Assembly: GCF_004331645.1 (NCBI RefSeq)
Contig: NZ_SJSK01000009.1
Location: 1 to 64,000 of the forward strand
Source: Pedobacter frigiditerrae
Lineage (GTDB): Bacteria; Bacteroidota; Bacteroidia; Sphingobacteriales; Sphingobacteriaceae
Direction of reading: 5' to 3'
DNA length: 64,000 nt
Under the pieces are notes generated by a model that did not search any database, was not told where the DNA came from, and was given only the letters and a program-made list of their open reading frames with translations. The position numbers and the translations under genes are program-made. Below are positions 44,241-52,825 of the stretch, one piece after another (within the stretch, counting starts at the first letter, position 1; each line of letters begins with the position of its first letter).

Positions 44241-47222
44241 ATGGATTATCAATTTGCAGCCATCGAGCAGAAGTGGCAAAAGTTTTGGGCAGAAAATCAA
44301 ACATTTAAAGCCGATTCAAATTCTACAAAACCAAAATACTATGTGTTAGATATGTTTCCCTATCCATCTGGAGCGGGTTTGCATGTTGGGCATCCACTTG
44401 GCTATATCGCTTCTGATATTTTCTCTAGATATAAAAGACTAAAAGGTTTTAATGTTTTGCACCCAATGGGATATGATTCTTTTGGTTTGCCAGCAGAACA
44501 GTATGCCATTCAAACTGGTCAACATCCAGCAATTACAACTGAAGCAAATATTGCAACTTATCGTCGCCAGTTAGACCAAATTGGTTTTTCTTTTGATTGG
44601 AGTCGGGAAGTTCGTACCAGTGAGCCAGGTTATTACAAATGGACTCAATGGATTTTTATGCAATTGTTTAATTCTTGGTACAACTTAGAAACCGACAAAG
44701 CGGAAGACATTACCACATTAATAGAAAAATTTAATGCTAGCGGCAGTGCCGATGTTAAAGCTGTTTGCGATGAAGACATATTAAGTTTTATGCCAAGCGA
44801 TTGGGCAACATTTACAGCCGAGCAAAAACAAGAAGAATTATTAAAATATCGCCTTACCTATTTAAAGGAAAGTACTGTTAATTGGTGCCCTGCTTTGGGA
44901 ACTGTTTTGGCAAACGATGAAGTGAAAGATGGTTTTTCTGAGCGTGGAGGATATCCAGTTGAACAGAAAAAAATGATGCAATGGAGTATGCGTATTTCTG
45001 CTTATGCAGAGCGATTATTACAAGGCTTAAATACCATCGATTGGCCAGAACCTGTTAAAGAAATGCAGCGCAACTGGATTGGCAAAAGTGTAGGAGCGAG
45101 TGTACGCTTTAAAATTAACACAAGCAATCTCAATACGCAATACACTATACTCAATACTGATTTCATCGAAGTTTTCACAACCCGTGTTGATACCATTTTC
45201 GGTGTTTCATTCATCGTTTTAGCACCAGAGCACGAATTGGTTCAAGCTTTAACAACTGAGGCTCAAAAAGAATCGATAACTAATTACATTGCTCAAACTA
45301 AAAAGAAATCTGAATTAGACCGCATGGCGGATACAAAAACAGTTTCTGGAGCATTTACCGGCAGTTATGTGATTAATCCTGTTAATAATGAATTGGTGCC
45401 AATTTGGATTGCTGATTACGTTTTAGCTGGTTATGGAACAGGTGCGGTAATGGGTGTGCCAAGTGGCGATCAACGTGATTGGTTGTTTGCTAAACATTTC
45501 GATTTACCGATTATCCAAATATTAGACGGACAAAAGGCTATTGAAGTAGAAGCCGACCCAACTAAGGAAGGGAAATATATCAACTCTGATTTCATTAACA
45601 ACTTAGGTTACAAAGAAGCAGTTTCTTATTTAAACCATTGGTTAGAAAGAGAAGGAGTTGGAAAAGCAAAAGTAAATTACCGCATGCGTGATGCTATTTT
45701 TGGTCGCCAGCGTTATTGGGGAGAGCCAATCCCTGTTTACTTTAAAGATGGTTTGCCTTATTTAATTAAGGAAGAAGAATTGCCTTTAATGTTGCCAGAA
45801 ATTGATAAATATTTACCAACTGAAAGTGGCGAGCCGCCTTTAGGAAGGGCAACTGATTGGAGCTACGAAAAACAATACGAATACGAACTTTCTACGATGC
45901 CAGGTTGGGCAGGTAGTAGCTGGTACTGGTACCGTTACATGGATGCACAAAATGATTGTGAATTTGCATCAAAAGATGCCATCGCTTATTGGAAAGATGT
46001 GGATTTGTACATTGGTGGTTCTGAACATGCAACTGGTCACTTGTTATATAGCCGTTTCTGGAACAAGTTTTTGAAAGATTTAGGTTATGTAAACGAGGAA
46101 GAACCTTTCAAAAAATTGATTAACCAAGGGATGATACAGGGTAGAAGTAGTATCACTTATAGATTAAAGTTTGATTTGGTTTCTAATATTCAAATAGAAG
46201 AAAATGAGATAGAGGCTCTTGAAGTAAAAAAGCAAACCCTACCTCAAGTTTTTATTTCTAGTGAAATGATTAAGGGGCTTCAAGAAGATGTTCAAAAAAG
46301 GTTAGATTTAGAAAATAATCTAAATAATATTTACTTGACTGAGGATCTAAATTCAGTTTCCTGTCGATTAAAAATTAGCACAGATATTTACTACAATCTT
46401 TTTACTCCGATACACACGGATGTGAATATTGTTAATAATGATATACTAAACGTTGAAGATTTTAAGACATTCTTGAATGGAGAGTTTGAAAAATCAATTT
46501 TTATATCAGAAGGCCCTTTCAGATGCGGTTTTGAAATTGAGAAGATGTCAAAACGCTATTACAATGTTGTAAATCCTGAAGTTTTAGCTCAACAGTACGG
46601 TGCAGATACTTTGCGTATGTACGAAATGTTCTTGGGGCCATTAGAGCAAAGTAAACCTTGGAACACCAACGGAATTGAAGGTGTATTTAAATTCTTGCGT
46701 AAGTTCTGGCGTTTGTTCCACAATGAAGAATGGGTATTCCACGTGGAAGATTCAATTCCTGCAAAAGCAGAATTAAAAGCATTGCATAAAATCATTAAAA
46801 AAGTACAAGATGATGTAGAACGTTTTTCATTTAATACATCAGTTTCTAGCTTTATGATTGCAGTTAACGAATTAACTGATTTGAAATGCAAAAACCGTCA
46901 AGTTTTGGAAGACTTAGTAATTGTACTTTCTCCTTATGCGCCACATATTTGTGAAGAATTATGGTCTTTATTAGGCAATAAGGATTTATCAAATGCAGCT
47001 TACCCAACGTTTAATCCAGCTTATTTAGAGGAAGCGGAGTTTGCTTATCCAATATCTATTAACGGTAAAATGAAGATGAATTTAAGCTTGAGCTTAAGTT
47101 TAGATGAAACACAAGCAACTGAAACTGTTTTAGCTAACGAACAAGTTAAAGGTTATTTAGAAGGTAAAGCGCCTAAGAAAATCATCTTTGTTAAAGGAAA
47201 GATTGTGAATATTGTAGTCTAG
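44241..47222 (+). CDS. leuS: leucyl-tRNA synthetase
   Basis: A 993-residue class I synthetase charging tRNA-Leu. The HIGH-type motif is HVGH within PYPSGAGLHVGHPLGY. The editing domain is inserted at about 285-480 with FTTRVDTIFGV and GTGAVMGVPSGD. The KMSKS-type motif reads KMSKR (near residue 770). A large insertion before it (IQGRSSITYRL to HTDVNIVNNDIL) is normal in Bacteroidota. Unusually, an about 15-residue Asn/Thr-rich segment (NTSNLNTQYTILNT, near residue 295) interrupts the editing domain start. It is encoded by a dispersed repeat at 45121-45160. Confidence 0.97.
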   Translation: MDYQFAAIEQKWQKFWAENQTFKADSNSTKPKYYVLDMFPYPSGAGLHVGHPLGYIASDIFSRYKRLKGFNVLHPMGYDSFGLPAEQYAIQTGQHPAITTEANIATYRRQLDQIGFSFDWSREVRTSEPGYYKWTQWIFMQLFNSWYNLETDKAEDITTLIEKFNASGSADVKAVCDEDILSFMPSDWATFTAEQKQEELLKYRLTYLKESTVNWCPALGTVLANDEVKDGFSERGGYPVEQKKMMQWSMRISAYAERLLQGLNTIDWPEPVKEMQRNWIGKSVGASVRFKINTSNLNTQYTILNTDFIEVFTTRVDTIFGVSFIVLAPEHELVQALTTEAQKESITNYIAQTKKKSELDRMADTKTVSGAFTGSYVINPVNNELVPIWIADYVLAGYGTGAVMGVPSGDQRDWLFAKHFDLPIIQILDGQKAIEVEADPTKEGKYINSDFINNLGYKEAVSYLNHWLEREGVGKAKVNYRMRDAIFGRQRYWGEPIPVYFKDGLPYLIKEEELPLMLPEIDKYLPTESGEPPLGRATDWSYEKQYEYELSTMPGWAGSSWYWYRYMDAQNDCEFASKDAIAYWKDVDLYIGGSEHATGHLLYSRFWNKFLKDLGYVNEEEPFKKLINQGMIQGRSSITYRLKFDLVSNIQIEENEIEALEVKKQTLPQVFISSEMIKGLQEDVQKRLDLENNLNNIYLTEDLNSVSCRLKISTDIYYNLFTPIHTDVNIVNNDILNVEDFKTFLNGEFEKSIFISEGPFRCGFEIEKMSKRYYNVVNPEVLAQQYGADTLRMYEMFLGPLEQSKPWNTNGIEGVFKFLRKFWRLFHNEEWVFHVEDSIPAKAELKALHKIIKKVQDDVERFSFNTSVSSFMIAVNELTDLKCKNRQVLEDLVIVLSPYAPHICEELWSLLGNKDLSNAAYPTFNPAYLEEAEFAYPISINGKMKMNLSLSLSLDETQATETVLANEQVKGYLEGKAPKKIIFVKGKIVNIVV
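45121..45160. repeat. tattgag-type dispersed repeat inside leuS
   Basis: The complement of atctcaatacgcaat (45127-45141) is identical to attgcgtattgagat at 63350-63364, and similar to the block at 16360-16390. Both other copies are intergenic. In leuS the copy is translated in frame. Confidence 0.75.
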
Positions 47223-47253
47223 TACATAGTATTTAGTACTTAGATATTAGATA

Positions 47254-47314
47254 GCCACAAATTTACAGAATGTCATCCTGAGGGTAGTCGAAGGGAAATC
47301 TGTAAATCTGTGGC
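47254..47314. repeat. inverted repeat (gccacaaatttacag) with mosaic core
   Basis: Arms 47254-47268 and 47300-47314 pair over 15 bases with one mismatch. They enclose a tcatcctgagggtagtcgaag segment of the dispersed repeat family. The arms resemble the 26391-26436 palindrome. Confidence 0.65.
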
Positions 47315-47456
47315 TTACTCATTTAAACCCCATATTCTTTGCGCTCTTTGCGCATACTTCTTTTTTTTGCGTTAAAAGACGAAACAAAATAATTTTCACA
47401 TTCCTTGTGATATTTCTGACCTTGTTGCGATTAATAGGGAAAGATGATTTAAATTA

Positions 47457-47972
47457 ATGCAGCACCAACAAGAATTCTTAAACATTATTGAAACCAATAA
47501 GCGACTCATATTTAAAATATGTAATTCTTATTGCCAAAACGCAGATGACCGTGAAGACCTGGCGCAAGAAATCATATTCCAACTATGGAAATCGTGGGGG
47601 AACTTCAGTAACGATTACAAGTTGTCTACCTGGATGTATCGCATTGCTTTGAACGTCGCTATTTCATTTTATAGGAGAGAGAAAAAAACAACAAATACAA
47701 TTTTAATGGGTGAACACTTAATAGAAATTGTTGATGAAGACTGTTCCAAAGGAATGCCTTGGGCAGAAGAAGGTTTAGAAGAAAACCTAAATGCCTTGCA
47801 AAAATTCATCAACGAGTTAAGGCCTTTAGATAAAGCATTGATATTATTGTATCTCGAAGAAAAATCCCATAAGGAAATAGCAGAAATTATAGGTATTACT
47901 TCCACCAATGTGGCCACAAAAATTGGAAGAATTAAAGAACAGCTTAAACAAAAATTCTCTACTAAAAATTAA
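47457..47972 (+). CDS. ECF-type RNA polymerase sigma factor
   Basis: A 171-residue sigma-70 family protein. Region 2 has DREDLAQEIIFQLWKSW and the LSTWMYRIALNVAISFYRR segment. Region 4 (about 112-168) has LRPLDKALILLYLEEKSHKE followed by the helix-turn-helix IAEIIGITSTNVATKIGRIK. It is followed after 4 bases by a four-helix membrane protein gene, which suggests a sigma/membrane-regulator pair even though the partner does not look like a classic anti-sigma factor. Confidence 0.92.
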   Translation: MQHQQEFLNIIETNKRLIFKICNSYCQNADDREDLAQEIIFQLWKSWGNFSNDYKLSTWMYRIALNVAISFYRREKKTTNTILMGEHLIEIVDEDCSKGMPWAEEGLEENLNALQKFINELRPLDKALILLYLEEKSHKEIAEIIGITSTNVATKIGRIKEQLKQKFSTKN

Positions 47973-47976
47973 TCGC

Positions 47977-48624
47977 ATGGAAAATATAGAAATCATTAAC
48001 CTTTGGAAACAATATGATGAGAAATTAGAAAAATCACTTTCTCTTAATCAAAAAATTATAGCTGAATTGCAACAACAAAAAGCTAAAAGTGCACTTAGAC
48101 CCGCCAGAAATTATAAACTCTTTGTCGTTTTTTTCGGCATAGTTTATTCGGCTCTAGTTTCTTATTTTTTATATCATTTAAGCCCTATCGCGTCTGTCTT
48201 TCTTAATTTGTCGGTAGGAATTCATTTACTGATCATGATCATTGCGGTTGGTATGTATATTAGGCAACTGGTACTTATTAGTGAAATTGATCGCAGTGAA
48301 AACATTTTGCAAATGCAGCAGAAAATGGCAAAATTACAAAGCTCGACCTTAAAGGTAATTGGGATTTGTTTTTTACAATTTCCCGTATTTGCAACTTGGA
48401 ATATTCGTTTAGAGTTAATTGAGAAAAATCCATTAGCGTTTTGGCTTATTCAAATACCTGTTGTAGCCCTATTAACTTACATAGGTATTTGGTTTTTCAA
48501 AAATATAAATATCAAGAATATGGACAAAAGGTGGTTCAGGATGATGTTCTATGGTGTAGAATGGAACTCAATAATTAAATCAGGTAAGTTTTTAAAGGAA
48601 ATAGAAACGTTCGAGAAAAACTAG
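47977..48624 (+). CDS. membrane protein paired with the sigma factor
   Basis: A 215-residue protein. A charged cytosolic N-terminus (1-45, coiled-coil-like: LEKSLSLNQKIIAELQQQKA) is followed by two close membrane helices (about 50-100). A cytosolic loop comes next, then two more helices (about 130-180) and a basic tail. It starts 4 bases after the sigma gene. The open frame could begin 23 codons earlier within the sigma gene, but the ATG at 47977 is the better start. It could sequester the sigma factor through its N-terminus; this is inference. Confidence 0.75.
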   Translation: MENIEIINLWKQYDEKLEKSLSLNQKIIAELQQQKAKSALRPARNYKLFVVFFGIVYSALVSYFLYHLSPIASVFLNLSVGIHLLIMIIAVGMYIRQLVLISEIDRSENILQMQQKMAKLQSSTLKVIGICFLQFPVFATWNIRLELIEKNPLAFWLIQIPVVALLTYIGIWFFKNINIKNMDKRWFRMMFYGVEWNSIIKSGKFLKEIETFEKN

Positions 48625-48858
48625 TCAGTTCTCGGTTAGCAGTTTTTCACAAAGGGATGCCTTGGCACAGTTAGCGGTTTTCAGTTATATCACATCTTCC
48701 ATCTTACCTTTGCCATCTTACATCTTATTTATTCGTCGATAAATTTCTACCATTCACCGTCTTTTTAATTCAGGCGGTCTAAAATCTCTATAGGCACTTT
48801 GTAACAAAACCTACATTTGCAAGACTAATTACAAACAAAACAAATAATACATAATACA

Positions 48859-51270
48859 ATGAAAAAAATTCTACTACTATGCGCAGGTTTACTGATCATG
48901 TTTAACGCTCACGCACAATTCCCTATGGGTGGTGGTGGTGCAGCGCCAAAAGTAACTGGTCGTATTACAGCAACTATTATAGATTCGTTAACCAAGCAAC
49001 CAGTTGATTACGCAACTATATCTTTAGTAAAAGTTAAAGACAACAAAACCGTTAATGGTGGCGTAACAGACGATAAAGGGAAAATCTCTTTACAAAATGT
49101 TGCTGCTGATGAATATAAATTAACTATTGGTTTTATTGGTTATAAATCTAAAACCGTAAGTGTTAAAACCACGCTTCAAAAACCAGATTTTGCTTTAGGA
49201 AATATCTTTTTAAGTCCAACTTCTAACACTTTAAATGAAGTAAATGTTGTAGGGCAAAAAGCAGTAGTAGAAAATAAGATAGACCGTTTGGTTTACAATG
49301 CGGAGGCTGACGCTACTAATGCTGGAGGTGATGCGACAGACGTAATGCGTAAAGTACCGATGCTTTCTGTAGATATTAATGGTAATGTACAATTACGTGG
49401 AAGCTCGGTTAGGGTTCTAATTAATGGAAAACCATCTGGAACAATGGCAAACAGCGTTGCAGATGCATTAAAGATGATTCCGGCAGACCAAATTAAAAGT
49501 GTAGAGGTGATTACCAACCCATCTGCTAAATATGATGCTGAAGGTTCTGGTGGTATCATCAATATCATTACCAAAAAAAGTAATGCAGAAGGCGTGAGTG
49601 GTAGCGTAAATGCAACAGCAGGAACACGCCAAAACAGTGGTGCTTTTAATTTAACAGCTAAAACTGGTCGCTTAAGTGTAAATACAGCTTTAGGTACTCA
49701 ATTAGCATATCCTCAAGAATCAAGAGTGGTATTCCGTAATAAAACTACTGCAAATAATGTAACTACAGATATTTTGCAAGATGGTATTTCAGATTGGACA
49801 AGAGAAGCATACAATGGTAGTTTAGGTTTAGATTACGATTTTAACGCTTATAATAACATCAGTACAAATGCTAAATACACTCGTTTTTATAACGGTGGTC
49901 CAGGTACATCGGGCATTTCAACTAATGGCGTTGCGTCTGGTAAGATTGTTAGTAGTACAGATATGAGTAATGGTAACTTAGATTGGAACATGGATTATAA
50001 GTTAACCACTAAAAAACAAGGTGAAGAGTTTTCTATTTCAGGCCAATTAACTGCTGGAAAAAACACTAACGAATTTACCAACGATTATCAAACTTCTGCA
50101 GGTACACCAATTAGTTATATAGCAAGTAATAACGTTGGCGAAAACAAAGAATACACTGCTCAAACAGATTATGTTTATCCTTTTAGTAAAACGGTAACTT
50201 TCGAAGCAGGTGGTAAAGCAATTTTTAGAAATATCCAAAGTCAATATGGTGCTGGAACTAATCAAGATTTTGATTACGACCAAAATGTAGGTGCTGCTTA
50301 TAGTACAATCGCTTTTAACTTGACTAAAAAAATCCAATTTAAAGGTGGTGTTAGGGGAGAGTATACAGCTATCAATTTCTCTAATAGTAAAAATGATTAT
50401 TTCAACGTCTTTCCAAGTGCTATTTTATCTCAAACCATTAACGGAAAAACGACTTTAAAATTAGCCTATAACCGTAGGGTTCAACGCCCAAGTTTAGCTT
50501 ATTTAAATCCTTTCCGTAATGAAGCTAATCAGTTCAGTGTATTTCAGGGAAATCCAGGCTTAAAGCCAGAGTTAAGTGATAACATGGAGTTTGGTTATTC
50601 AACCTATATAAAAGGTTCAATCATTAATGCATCTTTATTCTATCGCAATACTAAAAATATCATCGAAACGGTTAATAAAAACGATGTGTCTGGTAAAATT
50701 CTATCAACTTTTGAAAACGTTGGTACAACACAAAGTTTTGGTTTTAACTTATTTGCTTCTTACAATCCGGTTCCAAAATGGACATTGATGAGTAACATTG
50801 CCTTAAATACTTATGAAATTAATAGTAGACCAGACTTTAAGGGAATGAACGAGGGAACGTTTTTGAACTATAACTTCTTCATGCGTTCTGCAAATTCATT
50901 TAAAGGGGGTTGGAATTTAGAGTTTTTCGGTGTGGTTAACTCACCACGTTATACCTACCAAAGTAAAACAGAACCTATGTTCTTTTATGGTGGTGCTGTT
51001 AAAAAAGACATCTTCAAAAAACAAGGTACTATTGGATTAAATGTTTTAAATCCATTTAAACGTGATTTACATATCGAAACTGTAACACAGGGGGATAACA
51101 ACTATCAAAGCCAAAATATTTATTATCCATTACGTTCATTTGGATTAAACTTTAGCTACAAATTCGGTAAGTTGAAATTTACTGAGAAAAAGAAAATCAA
51201 AAACGACGATATCAAACAAGACCAAAACCAACAAGGTGGTCAAGGCGGTGGAATGGGTCAAGGAAAATAA
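48859..51270 (+). CDS. TonB-dependent-receptor-type outer-membrane beta-barrel protein
   Basis: An 803-residue outer-membrane protein. A signal peptide (1-19, ending NAHAQ) precedes a CarboxypepD_reg-like domain (about 35-115: TIIDSLTKQPVDYATISL). A plug domain follows (about 120-240: GNVQLRGSSVRVLINGKPSG, then YDAEGSGGIINIITKK), and then a large barrel of the OMP_b-brl_3 type. The extreme C-terminus is a Lys and Gln/Gly-rich tail rather than a terminal aromatic strand. It lies after the sigma/membrane gene pair, which might regulate it. A strong terminator follows. Confidence 0.88.
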   Translation: MKKILLLCAGLLIMFNAHAQFPMGGGGAAPKVTGRITATIIDSLTKQPVDYATISLVKVKDNKTVNGGVTDDKGKISLQNVAADEYKLTIGFIGYKSKTVSVKTTLQKPDFALGNIFLSPTSNTLNEVNVVGQKAVVENKIDRLVYNAEADATNAGGDATDVMRKVPMLSVDINGNVQLRGSSVRVLINGKPSGTMANSVADALKMIPADQIKSVEVITNPSAKYDAEGSGGIINIITKKSNAEGVSGSVNATAGTRQNSGAFNLTAKTGRLSVNTALGTQLAYPQESRVVFRNKTTANNVTTDILQDGISDWTREAYNGSLGLDYDFNAYNNISTNAKYTRFYNGGPGTSGISTNGVASGKIVSSTDMSNGNLDWNMDYKLTTKKQGEEFSISGQLTAGKNTNEFTNDYQTSAGTPISYIASNNVGENKEYTAQTDYVYPFSKTVTFEAGGKAIFRNIQSQYGAGTNQDFDYDQNVGAAYSTIAFNLTKKIQFKGGVRGEYTAINFSNSKNDYFNVFPSAILSQTINGKTTLKLAYNRRVQRPSLAYLNPFRNEANQFSVFQGNPGLKPELSDNMEFGYSTYIKGSIINASLFYRNTKNIIETVNKNDVSGKILSTFENVGTTQSFGFNLFASYNPVPKWTLMSNIALNTYEINSRPDFKGMNEGTFLNYNFFMRSANSFKGGWNLEFFGVVNSPRYTYQSKTEPMFFYGGAVKKDIFKKQGTIGLNVLNPFKRDLHIETVTQGDNNYQSQNIYYPLRSFGLNFSYKFGKLKFTEKKKIKNDDIKQDQNQQGGQGGGMGQGK

Positions 51271-51291
51271 TACAACACACACATAGATATT

Positions 51292-51324
51292 AAGCCTTCC
51301 CAATTTATTGGGAAGGCTTTTTTT
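51292..51324 (+). terminator. terminator of the barrel-protein gene
   Basis: A perfect 12-bp stem (aagccttcccaa / ttgggaaggctt) with a 4-base loop (51292-51319) and a T-run, 21 bases after the stop. Confidence 0.93.
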
Positions 51325-51391
51325 ATAATAGTAAATCATCATTGCGAGGATCTGTTTTTCACAGGCCGAAGCAATCTTATTCATAAGTTTG

Positions 51392-51565
51392 TTAGAAAAA
51401 CAAGATCAGCATTTCATCACAAATTGCAGATATGTCCCAAAGGGGCTCCCTTGGAGCCAACGCTGCAATCTTTTTATATCAAACCTATAAGATTTTAGAA
51501 ACCTTATAGGTTTCAAAAAAGTATTTCCCTCCCTTTCCTGCAGGCAGGCGCTAATGTCAGGTTTA
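51392..51565. repeat. mosaic repeat copy A (direct repeat flanking a gene pair)
   Basis: Between the flanks ttagaaaaacaa and aatgtcaggttta, this copy shares with copy B (52601-52740) a 43-base block with one mismatch (51433-51475 versus 52643-52685). An 11-bp palindrome (aaacctataag / cttataggttt, 51481-51513) lies only in this copy. The region has no supported gene. Confidence 0.8.
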
Positions 51566-51710
51566 GATAACAAAGTCAGCGTTTCAAAACTGCATAGTTC
51601 AAAATATATCATCATTCAAATGCTCAAAGGTTTTACAATTTGAGCATTTGTGCTATATTGGGCTGTCGTAAAAATCTATAATAAGCCTAGCCTAAATCCC
51701 ATTATTGCAA

Positions 51711-52322
51711 ATGAAATTTTCAGAAGACTTACAAAAACTAATACCTTTTGGCTATCTTTTTTTAGTGGTTATGGGCATATTGAAAGAAAGCGTAATTTTT
51801 TATCAATTGGGCATTAATATTTTAAAGTATTCTACCCTAATGGACATTTTAATTAGTCCAATTGCTACACTCACTACTCATCCCATCACATTTATAGCCA
51901 CTATCTCCATATTTGTAATCTGTTACTATTTGCCATCTATTTTATATAAAAACGACCATAAAAAATGGATAAGAAAAATATTCGAATTAAAGCAGACCAA
52001 ACTCGATTTACCAGAGGTTGAAATCAAAAAATACTATGCCTTTATTTCAATTAAATTTCTTGCTGTTGGCCTGTTGTCAGTTTATTTGGGTTATGGGACT
52101 GCCGAAGGGTTTATGGCAGCAAAAAGGATAAGAGAAGGTAAGTTAAAATATGACTACACGCTAAATTATAGTAATGGTGGAACGGAACAAATAAGCCTTA
52201 TCAATACAAACACAGTGTATTATTTTTATGTTTCTAAAGGGAGTAAAACCATTAAAATTGCTCCAATTGGAGCAATAAAAAATATCGAATTAACCAATAA
52301 CAGAATGTTCAAAAATGAGTAA
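51711..52322 (+). CDS. membrane protein of unknown function
   Basis: A 203-residue protein with hydrophobic segments at about 12-32, 55-75 and 110-135, and a polar beta-rich C-terminal part (TLNYSNGGTEQISLINTN, then SKGSKTIKIAPIGAIKNIEL). Not recognised. The start is placed at the ATG (51711) rather than the TTG two codons earlier. Its last eight bases overlap the next gene (ATGAGTAA), so translation is probably coupled. The pair is flanked by direct repeats, raising the chance of acquisition or loss as a unit. Confidence 0.68.
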   Translation: MKFSEDLQKLIPFGYLFLVVMGILKESVIFYQLGINILKYSTLMDILISPIATLTTHPITFIATISIFVICYYLPSILYKNDHKKWIRKIFELKQTKLDLPEVEIKKYYAFISIKFLAVGLLSVYLGYGTAEGFMAAKRIREGKLKYDYTLNYSNGGTEQISLINTNTVYYFYVSKGSKTIKIAPIGAIKNIELTNNRMFKNE

Positions 52323-52560
52323 AAAGGGCCTGTCAGAACTAAGCAATGAGGAGTTGCTTAAAAATGAAAAAACATTAAAAACAATAACATCAATGCTTGC
52401 TGGCGCTATATTTTTGTTATTCGTTGTAAATATATTCTTAGCTTTTAAAAAAGGATTTAGCGCATTGAGTGCGGTTCCTATTGCGTTACTGCCAATTGTG
52501 ATTATCAATTTTAATTCTTTAAAAGAAATGAAAAAGGAAATAAAAGCGAGGGGTTTGTAG
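52315..52560 (+). CDS. small membrane protein of unknown function
   Basis: An 81-residue protein. A charged helix (LSELSNEELLKNEKTLKTI) is followed by two membrane helices (about 28-46 and 52-66) and a basic tail. It overlaps the preceding membrane-protein gene by eight bases, so they likely act together. Not recognised. Confidence 0.65.
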   Translation: MSKKGLSELSNEELLKNEKTLKTITSMLAGAIFLLFVVNIFLAFKKGFSALSAVPIALLPIVIINFNSLKEMKKEIKARGL

Positions 52561-52600
52561 CAAGAAAAAATAGTCTGTTTTCTTTGCAGTATTATTAATT

Positions 52601-52740
52601 TTTAGAAAAACAAAGTCAGTATTTCATAGGGGACTGTAGCCCTGTCCCAAAGGGACTCCCTTGGAGCCAACGCTGCAATCTTTTTTGTCCTTCGACAAGC
52701 TCAGGATGACAAAAAAGGATTTTCGTTTATGTCAGGTTTA
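52601..52740. repeat. mosaic repeat copy B
   Basis: Starts with ttagaaaaacaaagtcagta and ends aatgtcaggttta-like (tatgtcaggttta). It contains the 43-base block shared with copy A and a ccttcgacaagctcaggatg segment of the wider dispersed family. Confidence 0.8.
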
Positions 52741-52825
52741 GGGAAAGGTGTGAATATGCTCTTTAGAACGTTATGTTTGCAAGTAGCTGATAAACAATTG
52801 AACAATAAGCAATCTAACAATCCCT

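Noticed and set aside
46530-46560. KMSKR instead of KMSKS in LeuRS as a damaged active site
   Set aside because: Variation at the last position is tolerated, and the rest of the enzyme is intact.
51406-51615. Minus-strand frame of 69 codons
   Set aside because: It lies wholly within repeat copy A.
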